Shown here one piece after another: positions 8,559-17,410 of a stretch of 55,690 nt of DNA. How positions within the stretch are numbered: position 1 is the stretch's first letter; every line of letters starts with the position of its first letter. This DNA is from an uncultured Alphaproteobacteria bacterium (GTDB lineage Bacteria > Pseudomonadota > Alphaproteobacteria > Rhodobacterales > Rhodobacteraceae): the NCBI GenBank assembly GCA_902537415.1, contig CACBBC010000010.1, positions 1-55,690 of the forward strand. Reading direction: 5' to 3'. Below the pieces are notes generated by a model that worked only from the letters and a program-made list of their open reading frames with translations, made no database searches and was not told the DNA's origin. The translations under genes and the position numbers were made by a program.

Positions 8559-9395
8559 ATGTCTTACACTGCTTTTAACTCTAACGCCTACCTACACCAT
8601 ATTGCTTTGAACACAACCCGTCCTTTGGAATTGGCTAAGTTTTATGAAAAGGCATTATCTATAGAAAGGAAACAAATAAGAGGTGGGTGGGTTTTATCGG
8701 GTGCTAGAAGAAAAATTCTTATACTAGGAGATAAAAAAAATAGCCTGCGATTTGCAAGTTTTGCCTGTCAAGATAGCCAATCTTTTAAATCCTTAAAAAG
8801 AAATTTCATGGAAAAGGGTATAAAAACATTTCAAGATGATCATTCTCTCTTTATTCATAATAATTTCTATATTTTAGACTGCGACGGAAATAAAATTTAT
8901 TTTGGGCTTGCCAAAAATAAAAAAGATCATATTTCGCATCTTTATGCCCCACTACAGCATATTACTTTCACTTCTGAAAACTTAGATAATTTTGTTGACT
9001 TTTATGTTAATAAACTTGGATTCAAAATTTCAGATAAAGTTATTAATAAGACGGGTCAGGTCACAACTTGCTTTATGAGGTCAAACCAAGAGCATCACAC
9101 TGTCGCGTGTTTTTTGAGCAACAAATCGGGTTTAGATCATTATAGTTTTGAAGCAGGAACATGGGAATGGATAAAGAATTGGTGTGATCATTTTTCCAAG
9201 CAAAATATTCAATTGATTTGGGGGCCAGGTCGACATGGTCCGGGGAATAATCTTTTTGCATTTATAGAAGATCTTGACGGGAATAAAATTGAGATTTCTG
9301 CTGAGTTAGAAATTGTTCATGATAGGCAAACAAAAAAATGGCCTCATGAACCAAAAACGTTAAATTTATGGGGTAATGCAATAATGCGTTCTTAA
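8559..9395 (+). CDS. Two-domain VOC protein, extradiol ring-cleavage dioxygenase-like
   Basis: Probable Fe(II)-dependent type I extradiol dioxygenase that opens a catechol ring next to its hydroxyls. It has two vicinal-oxygen-chelate modules (about 10-118 and 130-255). The C-terminal module keeps the 2-His-1-Glu ligands: His in LQHITF, His in GLDHYSFE and Glu in NKIEISAE, along with the family-like GPGRHGPGNN. The N-terminal module lacks the ligands and is structural, as in BphC and C23O enzymes. At 278 aa it is near the usual 290-300. It is the first gene of the island; its stop overlaps the strong Shine-Dalgarno of the next gene. Confidence 0.8.
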   Translation: MSYTAFNSNAYLHHIALNTTRPLELAKFYEKALSIERKQIRGGWVLSGARRKILILGDKKNSLRFASFACQDSQSFKSLKRNFMEKGIKTFQDDHSLFIHNNFYILDCDGNKIYFGLAKNKKDHISHLYAPLQHITFTSENLDNFVDFYVNKLGFKISDKVINKTGQVTTCFMRSNQEHHTVACFLSNKSGLDHYSFEAGTWEWIKNWCDHFSKQNIQLIWGPGRHGPGNNLFAFIEDLDGNKIEISAELEIVHDRQTKKWPHEPKTLNLWGNAIMRS

Positions 9396-9406
9396 GGAGG
9401 GAATTT

Positions 9407-10276
9407 ATGAAATATGCAAGTTTCGTTAGACTAGGTGAAACCTGTTTTGGAGTTTTCCATCAGGGTAAAATTTTTGACCTGACCTATCAATTAGCTGGGG
9501 GTTCTTCAAGTTTGAAGGAAGCTATTCATTTTGGAAGTATCCCAGATAATATACAAGAATTAGAAAACTATTTAGCTAATGTCACAGCCTATGATCCTGC
9601 CGATATAACATTTCTACCTGTTATACCAGATCCAGGAAAAATTTTTTGTATTGGTCTAAATTATGAAAAGCATAGGAAAGAAACAGAAAGGCCAGAGGTT
9701 CAATATCCCACTATTTTTACTCGATTTGCAGAAAGCCAAGTGGCACATCGAGAAGCGGTAATTAAGCCTACCTTGTCTGATAGAGTGGACTTTGAAGGTG
9801 AGTTGGCTATAGTAATTGGAAAAGGTGGTAAAAACATCTCTTCAGAAGAAGCTTTGCAAAGTATTGCAGGATATACTTGTTATAACGATGTATCTATTAG
9901 GGATTACCAGAGACACACCAGTCAGTTCGTTCCAGGAAAAAACTTCGCAAAAACAGGCGGTTGTGGACCATTTTTAAAATTAGCATCGTCGATAAAAAAT
10001 TATCAAAGCTTAACTGTTAAAACAATATTGAATGGCGAGGTTATGCAAGAAGCAAAGCTCGATCAATTGATTTTCAAAATACCTGAGATAATCTCCTACA
10101 TTTCTTCTTTTACTCCTTTAGTCGCGGGAGACATTATTGTTACGGGAACGCCTGGTGGAGTTGGGGATAGGCGAGATCCACCTGTATACATGAAAAATGG
10201 TGACATTGTAGAAGTTGAAATTTCGGAAGTTGGTAAGTTAGTTAACCCGGTGCTCGACGAAAATATTATCGTCTAA
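9407..10276 (+). CDS. Fumarylacetoacetate hydrolase-family enzyme
   Basis: Member of the FAH superfamily, which hydrolyses, hydrates or decarboxylates oxo-acids formed by ring cleavage. Seen: FCIGLNYEKH, the acidic metal site FEGELAIVIG, GYTCYNDVSIRDYQ, PGKNF and the C-terminal GDIIVTGTPGGVG. At 289 aa it resembles the short single-domain form (acylpyruvase, fumarylpyruvate hydrolase or HpaG-like enzymes). Its AAGGAGG Shine-Dalgarno (9394-9400), among the strongest in the window, overlaps the preceding stop codon. The place between a dioxygenase and a flavin hydroxylase suggests it acts on the meta-cleavage product. The exact reaction cannot be told from sequence. Confidence 0.88.
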   Translation: MKYASFVRLGETCFGVFHQGKIFDLTYQLAGGSSSLKEAIHFGSIPDNIQELENYLANVTAYDPADITFLPVIPDPGKIFCIGLNYEKHRKETERPEVQYPTIFTRFAESQVAHREAVIKPTLSDRVDFEGELAIVIGKGGKNISSEEALQSIAGYTCYNDVSIRDYQRHTSQFVPGKNFAKTGGCGPFLKLASSIKNYQSLTVKTILNGEVMQEAKLDQLIFKIPEIISYISSFTPLVAGDIIVTGTPGGVGDRRDPPVYMKNGDIVEVEISEVGKLVNPVLDENIIV

Positions 10277-10293
10277 ATACCTCTCAAATTATT

Positions 10294-11886
10294 GTGACGA
10301 AAAATTTCGATGTAATTATTGTTGGAATGGGTCCTTCCGGTCTCGTTTTAGCTGGCTTGCTTGCCAGCTATGGCATTGAGGTTGGTATTTTTGAAAAGAA
10401 TAAAAGTACTGTCAAAGAACCACGAGCGGTTTCTATAGATGATGAGTCACTCCGAATTCTTCAAAGCTTTTCGTTGCATAAAGCTGTGTTAGAGAATGTT
10501 TCTCAAAATTATGGGTCTCATTACTACGATGCCAAAGGTAAGCTATTTTTGAAAGTTGAACCGAATTCATGTGAAAATGGCTTTTTTAAACGAAATGCTT
10601 TTGATCAACCAACTTTTGAAAGCACATTGAGGAAACATCTGGAGGGTAAAAAAAACATCAACATCAATTTTTCACATACACTAATTTCTATAAAAAACGA
10701 GACTAACCGTGTTATCGCGAATTTTGAGGATAGTAAAGGGATAAAAAAAAGCATTTTAGGACGGTATCTCGTAGGTTGTGATGGTGGTCAATCAACTGTT
10801 AGAGACCTTATTGGCGTGGTAATGAGAGGTAGCACTTTTAATCAAAAATGGTTAGTCGTTGATATTTATAATACAAAAAATTTTTTTAGGCATACGCAAG
10901 TTTATTGTAACCCCAAGCGTCCATCCATAACTTTACCTGGTCCCAATGAGATTAGGAGATATGAGTTTAAACTAAATGATGGAGAGGGATCTAAAAAATT
11001 AAGTGAAGATTTTACAAGAAAGCTTATAGCAAGTGTCGGAGTAGATGGACAAGCAAAGATTAGAAGATCACAAGTATATCAATTTCATGCATTGATCGGT
11101 TCAGATTGGAAAAAAAAATCTGTATTTATTGCAGGTGATGCAGCGCATTTGTCTCCGCCGTTTGCTGGGCAGGGAATGAATAGCGGAATTAGAGATGTAG
11201 GGAACTTGGGTTGGAAATTAGCGTTAGCTGTCAAAATGCCAAAATCAAGTAATATACTGGAGACCTATTTTCTTGAAAGAAAAGAACATTGCTGGGCCCT
11301 AATTAATTTGGCGATACGAATGGGTAAAATAATGATGCCAAGAAACAGCTTGTCTTCATTTATTAGTTCAACTTTTTTTAGGCTAATCAAGTTAAATAAA
11401 ACACTGCTTAGTTATATGTCTCAAATGAAATATCGGCCCAAACCTAAATTAAAAACGGGACTTATTTTTTTTCATGGGAAAGAGACAAGCGATGATAAGA
11501 AATTAATTGGAACGCTATTCCCACAGCCTTTAGTGCAAGATAAGTCAGGAATTTTGTCTAACTTGGATGAGGTTTTGGGTAACAAGTTTTCTTTAGTTTG
11601 TTATATCAAAAACCATGAGACTTACATCAGTCTGGAGAAACATCTTAATAATTTTTCAAAAACTTGTAAGGTTGTTGTTGTTTTGAACCAATCATGCATG
11701 ATTTTCCCAAGTAGGCATGAGGTTGTTCGGGATTTTAATAACCTTTTAGAAAAAATGGAGACAAGGGTGCCCGAGAATAGGGTTCTTTTACTCCGACCTG
11801 ATAAATTAGTATCCGCAATCTACAAAAAAAATAATCTTCATTATTTATCAAATTTATTGAATAATAACGAGATATTTAGTTTTTAG
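10294..11886 (+). CDS. MhpA-type FAD-dependent aromatic monooxygenase (first copy)
   Basis: Class A flavoprotein hydroxylase that uses NAD(P)H and O2 to hydroxylate a phenolic ring. The FAD Rossmann motif is GMGPSG (near residue 11), the DG motif GCDGGQSTVRDLIG lies near 160-175, and the GD motif GDAAHLSPPFAGQGMNSG lies near 285. A degenerate C-terminal thioredoxin-like part is present, as in 3-(3-hydroxyphenyl)propionate hydroxylase and related enzymes. It has 530 aa. The start is GTG at 10294, 17 bp after the FAH gene. A second copy lies at 15401. Substrate unknown; resorcinol-, gentisate- or hydroxyphenylpropionate-like compounds are possible. Confidence 0.87.
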   Translation: MTKNFDVIIVGMGPSGLVLAGLLASYGIEVGIFEKNKSTVKEPRAVSIDDESLRILQSFSLHKAVLENVSQNYGSHYYDAKGKLFLKVEPNSCENGFFKRNAFDQPTFESTLRKHLEGKKNININFSHTLISIKNETNRVIANFEDSKGIKKSILGRYLVGCDGGQSTVRDLIGVVMRGSTFNQKWLVVDIYNTKNFFRHTQVYCNPKRPSITLPGPNEIRRYEFKLNDGEGSKKLSEDFTRKLIASVGVDGQAKIRRSQVYQFHALIGSDWKKKSVFIAGDAAHLSPPFAGQGMNSGIRDVGNLGWKLALAVKMPKSSNILETYFLERKEHCWALINLAIRMGKIMMPRNSLSSFISSTFFRLIKLNKTLLSYMSQMKYRPKPKLKTGLIFFHGKETSDDKKLIGTLFPQPLVQDKSGILSNLDEVLGNKFSLVCYIKNHETYISLEKHLNNFSKTCKVVVVLNQSCMIFPSRHEVVRDFNNLLEKMETRVPENRVLLLRPDKLVSAIYKKNNLHYLSNLLNNNEIFSF

Positions 11887-11890
11887 AGTG

Positions 11891-11903
11891 TATAGTTACT
11901 ATA
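11891..11903. promoter_or_regulatory. Inverted repeat upstream of the TRAP genes
   Basis: TATAGT, one base, ACTATA forms a perfect 6-bp-arm palindrome in the 52-bp spacer before dctP, just after the flavin monooxygenase stop. It could be an operator or part of an internal promoter for the importer. AT-rich sequence yields such repeats by chance fairly often. Confidence 0.25.
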
Positions 11904-11938
11904 AATAAAAAATTATTAACATCTGGGGAGGAAGTTTA

Positions 11939-12967
11939 ATGAAATTATTTTTAAGATTTTTAGTCGCATCTGCTTCTGTACTGTTTCTTTCAATATCTGC
12001 ATACGCAGGAGAAGTGGTACTAAAGTTCCATTCATTTCCGCCAATGCCTGCAAATTCTAACGCAAAATTTGTTAAGCCATGGAGTGAAAAGGTATTAGCG
12101 GAGTCAAATGGAGAAATAAAAGTTGAAATATATCCTGCAATGCAGCTTGGTGGGAAACCACCTCAACTTGTTGATCAAGTGAGAGATGGTGTGGTAGATA
12201 TCGTTTGGACTGTTGCTGGTTATACACCAGGTAGATTTCCACACTTGGAAGCGTTTGAATTACCGTTTATGCCTGCATCTGCTGAGGCGACATCTCAAGC
12301 GCTACAAGAATACGTAGATACTGTAGCTGCCTCTGATCTTAAAGATTATAAGGTTTTAGCCGTATTTTGTCATGCTCCAGGAAAAATTCATACTAAAGAA
12401 AAAGTTATTAAGTCTGCAGCTGATTTGAATGGTATGAAGATGCGTGGTCCTACAAGAGTGATTACCAAAATGTTAGAAGGCTTAGGGGCAACGCCAGTAG
12501 GAATGCCTGTCCCTGCGGTGGCTGGAGCACTATCAAAGGGTGTGATCGATGGTATGGTTGTGCCTTGGGAAATTATGCCGTCTTTCAAACTTCATGAGCT
12601 TACAAAAGCACATACCACAGTTTCGGGATCCAGAGGTTTATACACAACCCCGTTTTTGTTCTTGATGAATAAAGCGAAATACGAGTCTCTAAGTGATGAG
12701 CATAAAAAGGTTATTGATAATAATGCTGGTCTAGCCCTCGCAAAACTTGCTGGACAGCTTTGGGACGGTTTCGAAGTTCCAGCTAGGAAATTAGCATTAG
12801 ATGCTGGTGGAACAATACACTCTCTATCAGGAGGTCCTCTTGCAGAAATGAAGGCGGCTGGTGAAGGCCTTGAGAAGGATTGGATTAAATCAGCTAATGA
12901 ACGCGGCCTAGATGGTGCAATGCTTGTTAAAACTGCGAAAGACTTAATTTCAAAATATGACAAGTAA
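11939..12967 (+). CDS. dctP: TRAP transporter substrate-binding protein (DctP family)
   Basis: Periplasmic receptor of a tripartite ATP-independent importer. A signal peptide ends near residue 23 (hydrophobic core then SAYAGE). The mature protein has the family body, including the VDQVRDGVVDI region and the MKMRGPTRVITKMLEGLGA stretch with the arginine that usually anchors a ligand carboxylate. The length is 342 aa. A strong GGGGAGGA Shine-Dalgarno lies at 11925-11932. It is followed by the small and large membrane subunits, so the importer is complete. Lying between ring hydroxylase and dioxygenase genes, it probably delivers their substrate, likely an organic acid. Confidence 0.93.
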   Translation: MKLFLRFLVASASVLFLSISAYAGEVVLKFHSFPPMPANSNAKFVKPWSEKVLAESNGEIKVEIYPAMQLGGKPPQLVDQVRDGVVDIVWTVAGYTPGRFPHLEAFELPFMPASAEATSQALQEYVDTVAASDLKDYKVLAVFCHAPGKIHTKEKVIKSAADLNGMKMRGPTRVITKMLEGLGATPVGMPVPAVAGALSKGVIDGMVVPWEIMPSFKLHELTKAHTTVSGSRGLYTTPFLFLMNKAKYESLSDEHKKVIDNNAGLALAKLAGQLWDGFEVPARKLALDAGGTIHSLSGGPLAEMKAAGEGLEKDWIKSANERGLDGAMLVKTAKDLISKYDK

Positions 12968-13490
12968 AAATACCTTGTTAGATCTTGAAGAAACAGAGCG
13001 CCCAAACGATATTTTTGGGCGCTTTTTACTTAAGATTGTAACATATCTAGCGATTTGTGGAGGTATAGTACTTGTTGTAATAGTACTTATAAATTTCATT
13101 TCTATTGCAGGTAGAACAATGTTTGGCAAGCCTCTTACAGGAGACTTTGAACTTGTTGAAATGGGATGTGCAGTTGCAATGTTTTCATTTTTGCCACTTT
13201 GTCAATTTAAGAATGGCAACGTTATTGTAGATTTTTTTACAATAAAACTCTCTAACAAGATTAAAAACTGCTTGAATGGTCTAGGAGCTTTTTTATTTTT
13301 TTTAGTATCTTCTTTTTTTACGTGGAGGATGATTTATGGAGCCTTAGACATGTTCAAGTACAATGAACAAACGATGTTACTTCAAATTCCTGTTTGGATT
13401 CCATTTGTTCCAGCGGTTATTTCTTTTGGTATTTTATCGATAACCTGCCTTTACACATCAATAATATTTTTCAAATCGGCTTTAAAATAG
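12957..13490 (+). CDS. dctQ: TRAP transporter small permease subunit (DctQ family)
   Basis: Inner-membrane protein of 177 aa with four predicted helices (about 24-46, 64-84, 102-124 and 144-166), the standard DctQ topology. It scaffolds the large subunit. The ATG overlaps the end of dctP by 11 bp in another frame, so translation is coupled. Family-like features include the GRTMFGKPLTGDFELVEMG region between helices 1 and 2. It is followed after 12 bp by dctM. Confidence 0.9.
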   Translation: MTSKNTLLDLEETERPNDIFGRFLLKIVTYLAICGGIVLVVIVLINFISIAGRTMFGKPLTGDFELVEMGCAVAMFSFLPLCQFKNGNVIVDFFTIKLSNKIKNCLNGLGAFLFFLVSSFFTWRMIYGALDMFKYNEQTMLLQIPVWIPFVPAVISFGILSITCLYTSIIFFKSALK

Positions 13491-13502
13491 AAAATATTTA
13501 TC

Positions 13503-14822
13503 ATGGATAGACTCTACCTCGGTATAATAGCTTTCCCAATTCTTTTTTCTTTATTGGCTGTTAGAGTTCCCATTGGTTTAGCAATGTTGGTCGTTGGCTG
13601 TTCAGGAACAATTTTTATAGCCGGTTGGTTGCCCATTTTGTCCCAAGTAAAGACAAGTGCATGGCATCTTTTTTCTAATTATTCATTTACTGTTATTCCT
13701 TTATTTTTACTAATGGGAAACTTTGCATCAAAGGCAGGAATGAGTGAATCTCTATTTCGGTTTGCTGGTGCTTGCCTTGGACACAGACGAGGTGGGGTGG
13801 CTATGGCAGCAGTCGGTGCATGTGCTGGTTTTGGCGCTATATGTGGTTCATCTCTTGCTACAGCCGCTACCATGGGTCGTGTGGCTCTTCCTGAGCTACG
13901 TAGAATGGGTTATTCTGGATCTTTAAGCACTGGGGCTTTGGCCGCTGGTGGTACGTTAGGTATTTTGATACCACCATCAGTTATACTGATAATCTATTCA
14001 ATTTTAACCGAACAAAATATTGCAAAAATGTTTTTAGCAGCTTTTGTACCTGGGATTTTAGCCGCAATTGGATATCTGATAGCAATAGCGATTTTTGTAA
14101 GGATAAAACCAGATTCGGGTCCACCCACGAGCTATGTGGGATGGAGGCAAAGACTTAATTTATTTGGACAAGTGTGGCAAATACTTGTTATATTTTTTCT
14201 TGTAATTGGAGGTATTTATCTTGGGTGGTTTACGCCAACCGAAGGTGCTTCAATAGGTGCAGCCGGTACAGGTATTATGGCACTCTTTACCAAAGGCTTC
14301 AATTTTATTGATTTAATAGATGTTATCAAGGATACTGCTGTCACGTCCGCCATGATTTTTTTAGTATTATTAGGGGCTGAGTTCTTTAATTCTTTTATTG
14401 CACTTACACAAATAACAAATGAATTGGCAAGATTTGTTATTAGCAATGAGCTCTCTCCATATCTAGTCGTATTTTGTATATTAGTTCTATACATTCTCTT
14501 AGGTTGTCTTATGGATAGCTTAGCTATGATACTACTAACTATACCTGTATTTTTCCCCATCATTATTGAGTTAGATTTTGGAATGAGTATTGAGGAGGTT
14601 GCAATCTGGTTTGGTATCCTTACTCTTATCGTGGTCGAAGTGGGGCTAATAACCCCACCAGTGGGCTTGAATGTTTTTATAATTAATAAAATGGCAAAAA
14701 ATGTTCCAATTTCAGATACCTTTATTGGAGTTTTGCCATTTTTAATAAGCGATCTTATTAGGGTCGGCATACTGTTTATCTTTCCTGGTATAAGCTTGTT
14801 TTTAATTCGCCTTTTTGGGTGA
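13503..14822 (+). CDS. dctM: TRAP transporter large permease subunit (DctM family)
   Basis: Sodium-coupled channel subunit with about 12 predicted membrane segments in 439 aa. Family signatures include the GNFASKAGMSESLF and GAICGSSLATAATMG segments, AAGGTLGILIPPSVILIIY, and near the end EVGLITPPVGLNVFIIN. It is normal length and intact. It acts with the two preceding subunits and is the last of the three transport genes, 20 bp before the second dioxygenase-like gene. Confidence 0.95.
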   Translation: MDRLYLGIIAFPILFSLLAVRVPIGLAMLVVGCSGTIFIAGWLPILSQVKTSAWHLFSNYSFTVIPLFLLMGNFASKAGMSESLFRFAGACLGHRRGGVAMAAVGACAGFGAICGSSLATAATMGRVALPELRRMGYSGSLSTGALAAGGTLGILIPPSVILIIYSILTEQNIAKMFLAAFVPGILAAIGYLIAIAIFVRIKPDSGPPTSYVGWRQRLNLFGQVWQILVIFFLVIGGIYLGWFTPTEGASIGAAGTGIMALFTKGFNFIDLIDVIKDTAVTSAMIFLVLLGAEFFNSFIALTQITNELARFVISNELSPYLVVFCILVLYILLGCLMDSLAMILLTIPVFFPIIIELDFGMSIEEVAIWFGILTLIVVEVGLITPPVGLNVFIINKMAKNVPISDTFIGVLPFLISDLIRVGILFIFPGISLFLIRLFG

Positions 14823-14842
14823 AGTAATTTGGAGGTTTTGTA

Positions 14843-15391
14843 ATGAAAAACGAAGAAATAGTGGACTCGTTAAAGGTCATAAAGTGTCAACATGTTTCTC
14901 TAGAAGTTAGTAATGTAGACTTTTCTCTAAAGTTTTATAGAGATTTTCTAGGATTAAAGCTATCAGAAAGGCATTTTGCAAATGAAAATCCTGCCATACC
15001 CTTCGAGATGGCGTTTATGAGACTTGGCAAGCAACATCATGACCTTGTGCTAACGCATGATCCAAAGAGAGACTACCCAGAAAAAATATTTAATTCTGGT
15101 CCTGCCGGAATTCATCATTATGCATTCGAATGTCCAAATAAAAAAAGTTTCGATATGTATTTAGAAAGAGCAAAAGAAATGTCATTAGAAATTGTAAGGG
15201 GACCCGTTCTTCATAGTGCGTATCAATCTAAGGGTGATGGAACGTGGGGAGAAAATTGGAGTTTTTACGTTCTAGATCCGGATAAGCACCGAATAGAAAT
15301 TTTTTGTGAAATGGCGGAGATAGACGACGCTGGTCACTACATAATGGAAAATGGTACAAAGGTACCTGATAAAAAGGCAGAAGAAATTTAA
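14843..15391 (+). CDS. Single-module VOC protein, catechol 2,3-dioxygenase-like
   Basis: Second extradiol-dioxygenase-like enzyme of the island, with 182 aa and one VOC module. Metal-ligand candidates are His in CQHVSLEV, His in GIHHYAFEC and Glu in HRIEIFCE; FYVLDPDKHRIE is the usual C-terminal strand. It is shorter than canonical two-domain enzymes, so it may be a small one-domain extradiol enzyme or another VOC activity such as an isomerase. Strong GGAGG Shine-Dalgarno 9-10 bp before the ATG. Followed after 9 bp by the second flavin monooxygenase, giving a hydroxylase/dioxygenase pair mirroring the upstream one. Confidence 0.75.
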   Translation: MKNEEIVDSLKVIKCQHVSLEVSNVDFSLKFYRDFLGLKLSERHFANENPAIPFEMAFMRLGKQHHDLVLTHDPKRDYPEKIFNSGPAGIHHYAFECPNKKSFDMYLERAKEMSLEIVRGPVLHSAYQSKGDGTWGENWSFYVLDPDKHRIEIFCEMAEIDDAGHYIMENGTKVPDKKAEEI

Positions 15392-15400
15392 CTGAAATAT

Positions 15401-16870
15401 ATGATGAAAAAGAATTTTGATTGCATCGTTATTGGTTACGGTCCTGTTGGCGCTTTACTTTCGATATTTCTATCAAAATTAGGACTGAGAGTTGCAGTAA
15501 TAGATAAAAATTTAGATGTTTACCCATTACCTCGAGCAATACATTTTGACGAAGAAGTAATGCGTATTTTCCAAATGGCTAATCTTAGTAAGCAGATTTC
15601 TAATATCTCAAGAATAGGCACTAAGGGAATGCATTTTGTTGATGAAGAAGACAATATTTTAATGGAAAGAAAAGGATCAAACTCCATAGGGGAGTTTGGT
15701 TGGCAAAAAAGCTGGTATTTTCATCAACCTCAGCTTGAAAGACTCTTGAGGAGTAACGCAGAGAAGGAGAAAAACTTCATTAGCTTTTTGGGGTATGAAA
15801 CCCAAGAAATAAGCCAGGATAGTGATTTAGTAACTGTTACATCATATAGCAAGAGTTTAAAAAAAAAGCTTGTGCTAAAAAGCAAATACCTAGTTGGTTG
15901 CGATGGAGCAAACTCAAATACGAGCGACTTTATAGGGCAAGGAGTAAAAGATTATGGATTAAAAGAAAAGTTTTTAGTCCTCGATCTAATAGTCGATAAT
16001 CGATACCAAAACATAAAAAACTTGCCTGACTACACTGTTCAGCACTGTGATAAGCTTAGACCAGTCACACGTTGTTATATAAATAAAAAAAGAAGAAGAT
16101 GGGAAGTCAAAATATTGCCTGACGATAATGAAGACGAGTTCTTAAAAAGTAAAACTATATGGAAATTCCTAAGCAAATGGATAGACAAGAAAAGTGCAAA
16201 AATCGAGCGTAGCCAATTATATACTTTTAGATCAATACTTAAGAAGAGATGGTTTAAAAATAGGGTAATTTTAGCAGGAGATAGCGCACACCTTTCTCCT
16301 CCCTTTCTTGGGCAAGGTATGTGTGCGGGTATTCGTGACGTTGCAGCCTTAGCATGGCGTTTAAAAGGATATGCCAGCAATAAACTGTCGGCTGATGATT
16401 TAGTAAACTATCAAGCAGAAAGGTTTCCGCATGTATCTGCTTTTATTAAGTTGGCTGCTGAAGTAGGCAAGATAATGTCCAACCCAGGCTTGCTTATGAA
16501 GTCTGAAAAGTTACAAAGCATGCGATTATTTGATTTCCCAAAACCGAGATTAAAAACTGGTTTTTTTTATACATGTTCTTTATCTGGGACATTATTTCCA
16601 CAATTTATTGAAGATAGTAAAAAAAGCGATGATACCTTTGGGTATAAATTTATTTTACTAGTTTTAGAAAATAATGCGTGTTCCGAAGTTAATATGGATA
16701 CAAACATATTAACTAAAAAAGTCGCTAAAGGATCTTTAAGAAATTGGATTATTAAAAGCAAAAAAGAAGCGGTGATTATTCGACCAGATAAATATATTTT
16801 TGGCAGCGCATCCTCAAAAAAAGAGGTAAAGTCACTACTTAATTGTTTTAGTCATATGTACCGAGCTTAA
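15401..16870 (+). CDS. MhpA-type FAD-dependent aromatic monooxygenase (second copy)
   Basis: Paralogue of the enzyme at 10294. The FAD motif is GYGPVGALLS, the DG motif GCDGANSNTSDFIG, and the GD motif GDSAHLSPPFLGQGMCAGIRD. At 489 aa it is some 40 residues shorter than the first copy, mostly in the C-terminal region. Two Met codons are adjacent at the start (15401 and 15404). As last gene of the island it ends 34 bp before the convergent rhodanese gene. The divergence between the copies suggests different substrates or successive hydroxylations, which is inference. Confidence 0.87.
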   Translation: MMKKNFDCIVIGYGPVGALLSIFLSKLGLRVAVIDKNLDVYPLPRAIHFDEEVMRIFQMANLSKQISNISRIGTKGMHFVDEEDNILMERKGSNSIGEFGWQKSWYFHQPQLERLLRSNAEKEKNFISFLGYETQEISQDSDLVTVTSYSKSLKKKLVLKSKYLVGCDGANSNTSDFIGQGVKDYGLKEKFLVLDLIVDNRYQNIKNLPDYTVQHCDKLRPVTRCYINKKRRRWEVKILPDDNEDEFLKSKTIWKFLSKWIDKKSAKIERSQLYTFRSILKKRWFKNRVILAGDSAHLSPPFLGQGMCAGIRDVAALAWRLKGYASNKLSADDLVNYQAERFPHVSAFIKLAAEVGKIMSNPGLLMKSEKLQSMRLFDFPKPRLKTGFFYTCSLSGTLFPQFIEDSKKSDDTFGYKFILLVLENNACSEVNMDTNILTKKVAKGSLRNWIIKSKKEAVIIRPDKYIFGSASSKKEVKSLLNCFSHMYRA

Positions 16871-16904
16871 TATTGCTTGAGTATAAAAATGTAAAGTGTT
16901 GATT

Positions 16905-17321
16905 TTATTGATATTTTATGACTTTATTTCCTTTGGAAAGCCACTCTTTTATTCCTTTAGTATTATAGATATTGGGAAAATCATTTGTTTTTTCTAACGC
17001 TTTCGCAATTGCAGTAGTTCTTCTGCCCGTTCTACAAAAAAGAATTATTCCCTTTTCAGAGTTTGTAATATTTTTAACTTTGTTAATAAATCCTTTGAAA
17101 TCGTAAGTTCCATCTTTCTCGAAAAAAGTATGGTGATAGCTGTTTTCAATTACTCCAGTTGAAACCCATTCATCTTTACGTCTTATATCGATAAGCGGAA
17201 TGCCTAGCGACATTAGTCTCTTAATTTCATCATTTCCTATATTTTTTGTCTCAGCATAACTATTACCGGTTAAGATGAAGATAAATAAAAGTATTAAGGT
17301 TATGATGCGTTTAAGTTTCAT
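16905..17321 (-). CDS. Periplasmic rhodanese-like protein
   Basis: Single-domain rhodanese (sulfurtransferase fold) with an N-terminal signal peptide (basic start, hydrophobic 6-18, cleavage likely after SYA near residue 23). The active loop FCRTGRRT carries the Cys that would hold persulfide, and PLIDIRRKDEW is the usual first strand-loop. At 138 aa it is complete. It is divergent from the peptide importer, with 89 bp between starts, and unlinked to any sulfur pathway here. Its role is unknown; periplasmic rhodaneses are often involved in sulfur transfer or redox defence. Confidence 0.87.
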   Translation of the reverse strand: MKLKRIITLILLFIFILTGNSYAETKNIGNDEIKRLMSLGIPLIDIRRKDEWVSTGVIENSYHHTFFEKDGTYDFKGFINKVKNITNSEKGIILFCRTGRRTTAIAKALEKTNDFPNIYNTKGIKEWLSKGNKVIKYQ

Positions 17322-17335
17322 TTGAATACGAACAG

Positions 17336-17364
17336 TTGGAATGCAATTATAATACGACTATATT
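17336..17364 (+). promoter_or_regulatory. Sigma-70-like promoter of the yejABEF-like operon
   Basis: TTGGAA (17336-17341), a 17-bp spacer and TATATT (17359-17364) match a housekeeping promoter well. It lies about 47 bp before the ATG at 17411. The -35 hexamer coincides with the TTG that would start the longest possible reading frame, an argument against that longer start. Confidence 0.45.
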
Positions 17365-17410
17365 CTACAATAGTTACGGAACACTTGATATACATACAGG
17401 AAATATTCAA

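Noticed and set aside
16871-16904. Rho-independent terminator between the convergent flavin monooxygenase and rhodanese genes
   Set aside because: No stem followed by a T run could be found; the same holds for the other convergent ends (6421-6494, 31623-31654, 38588-38601, 54309-54342).
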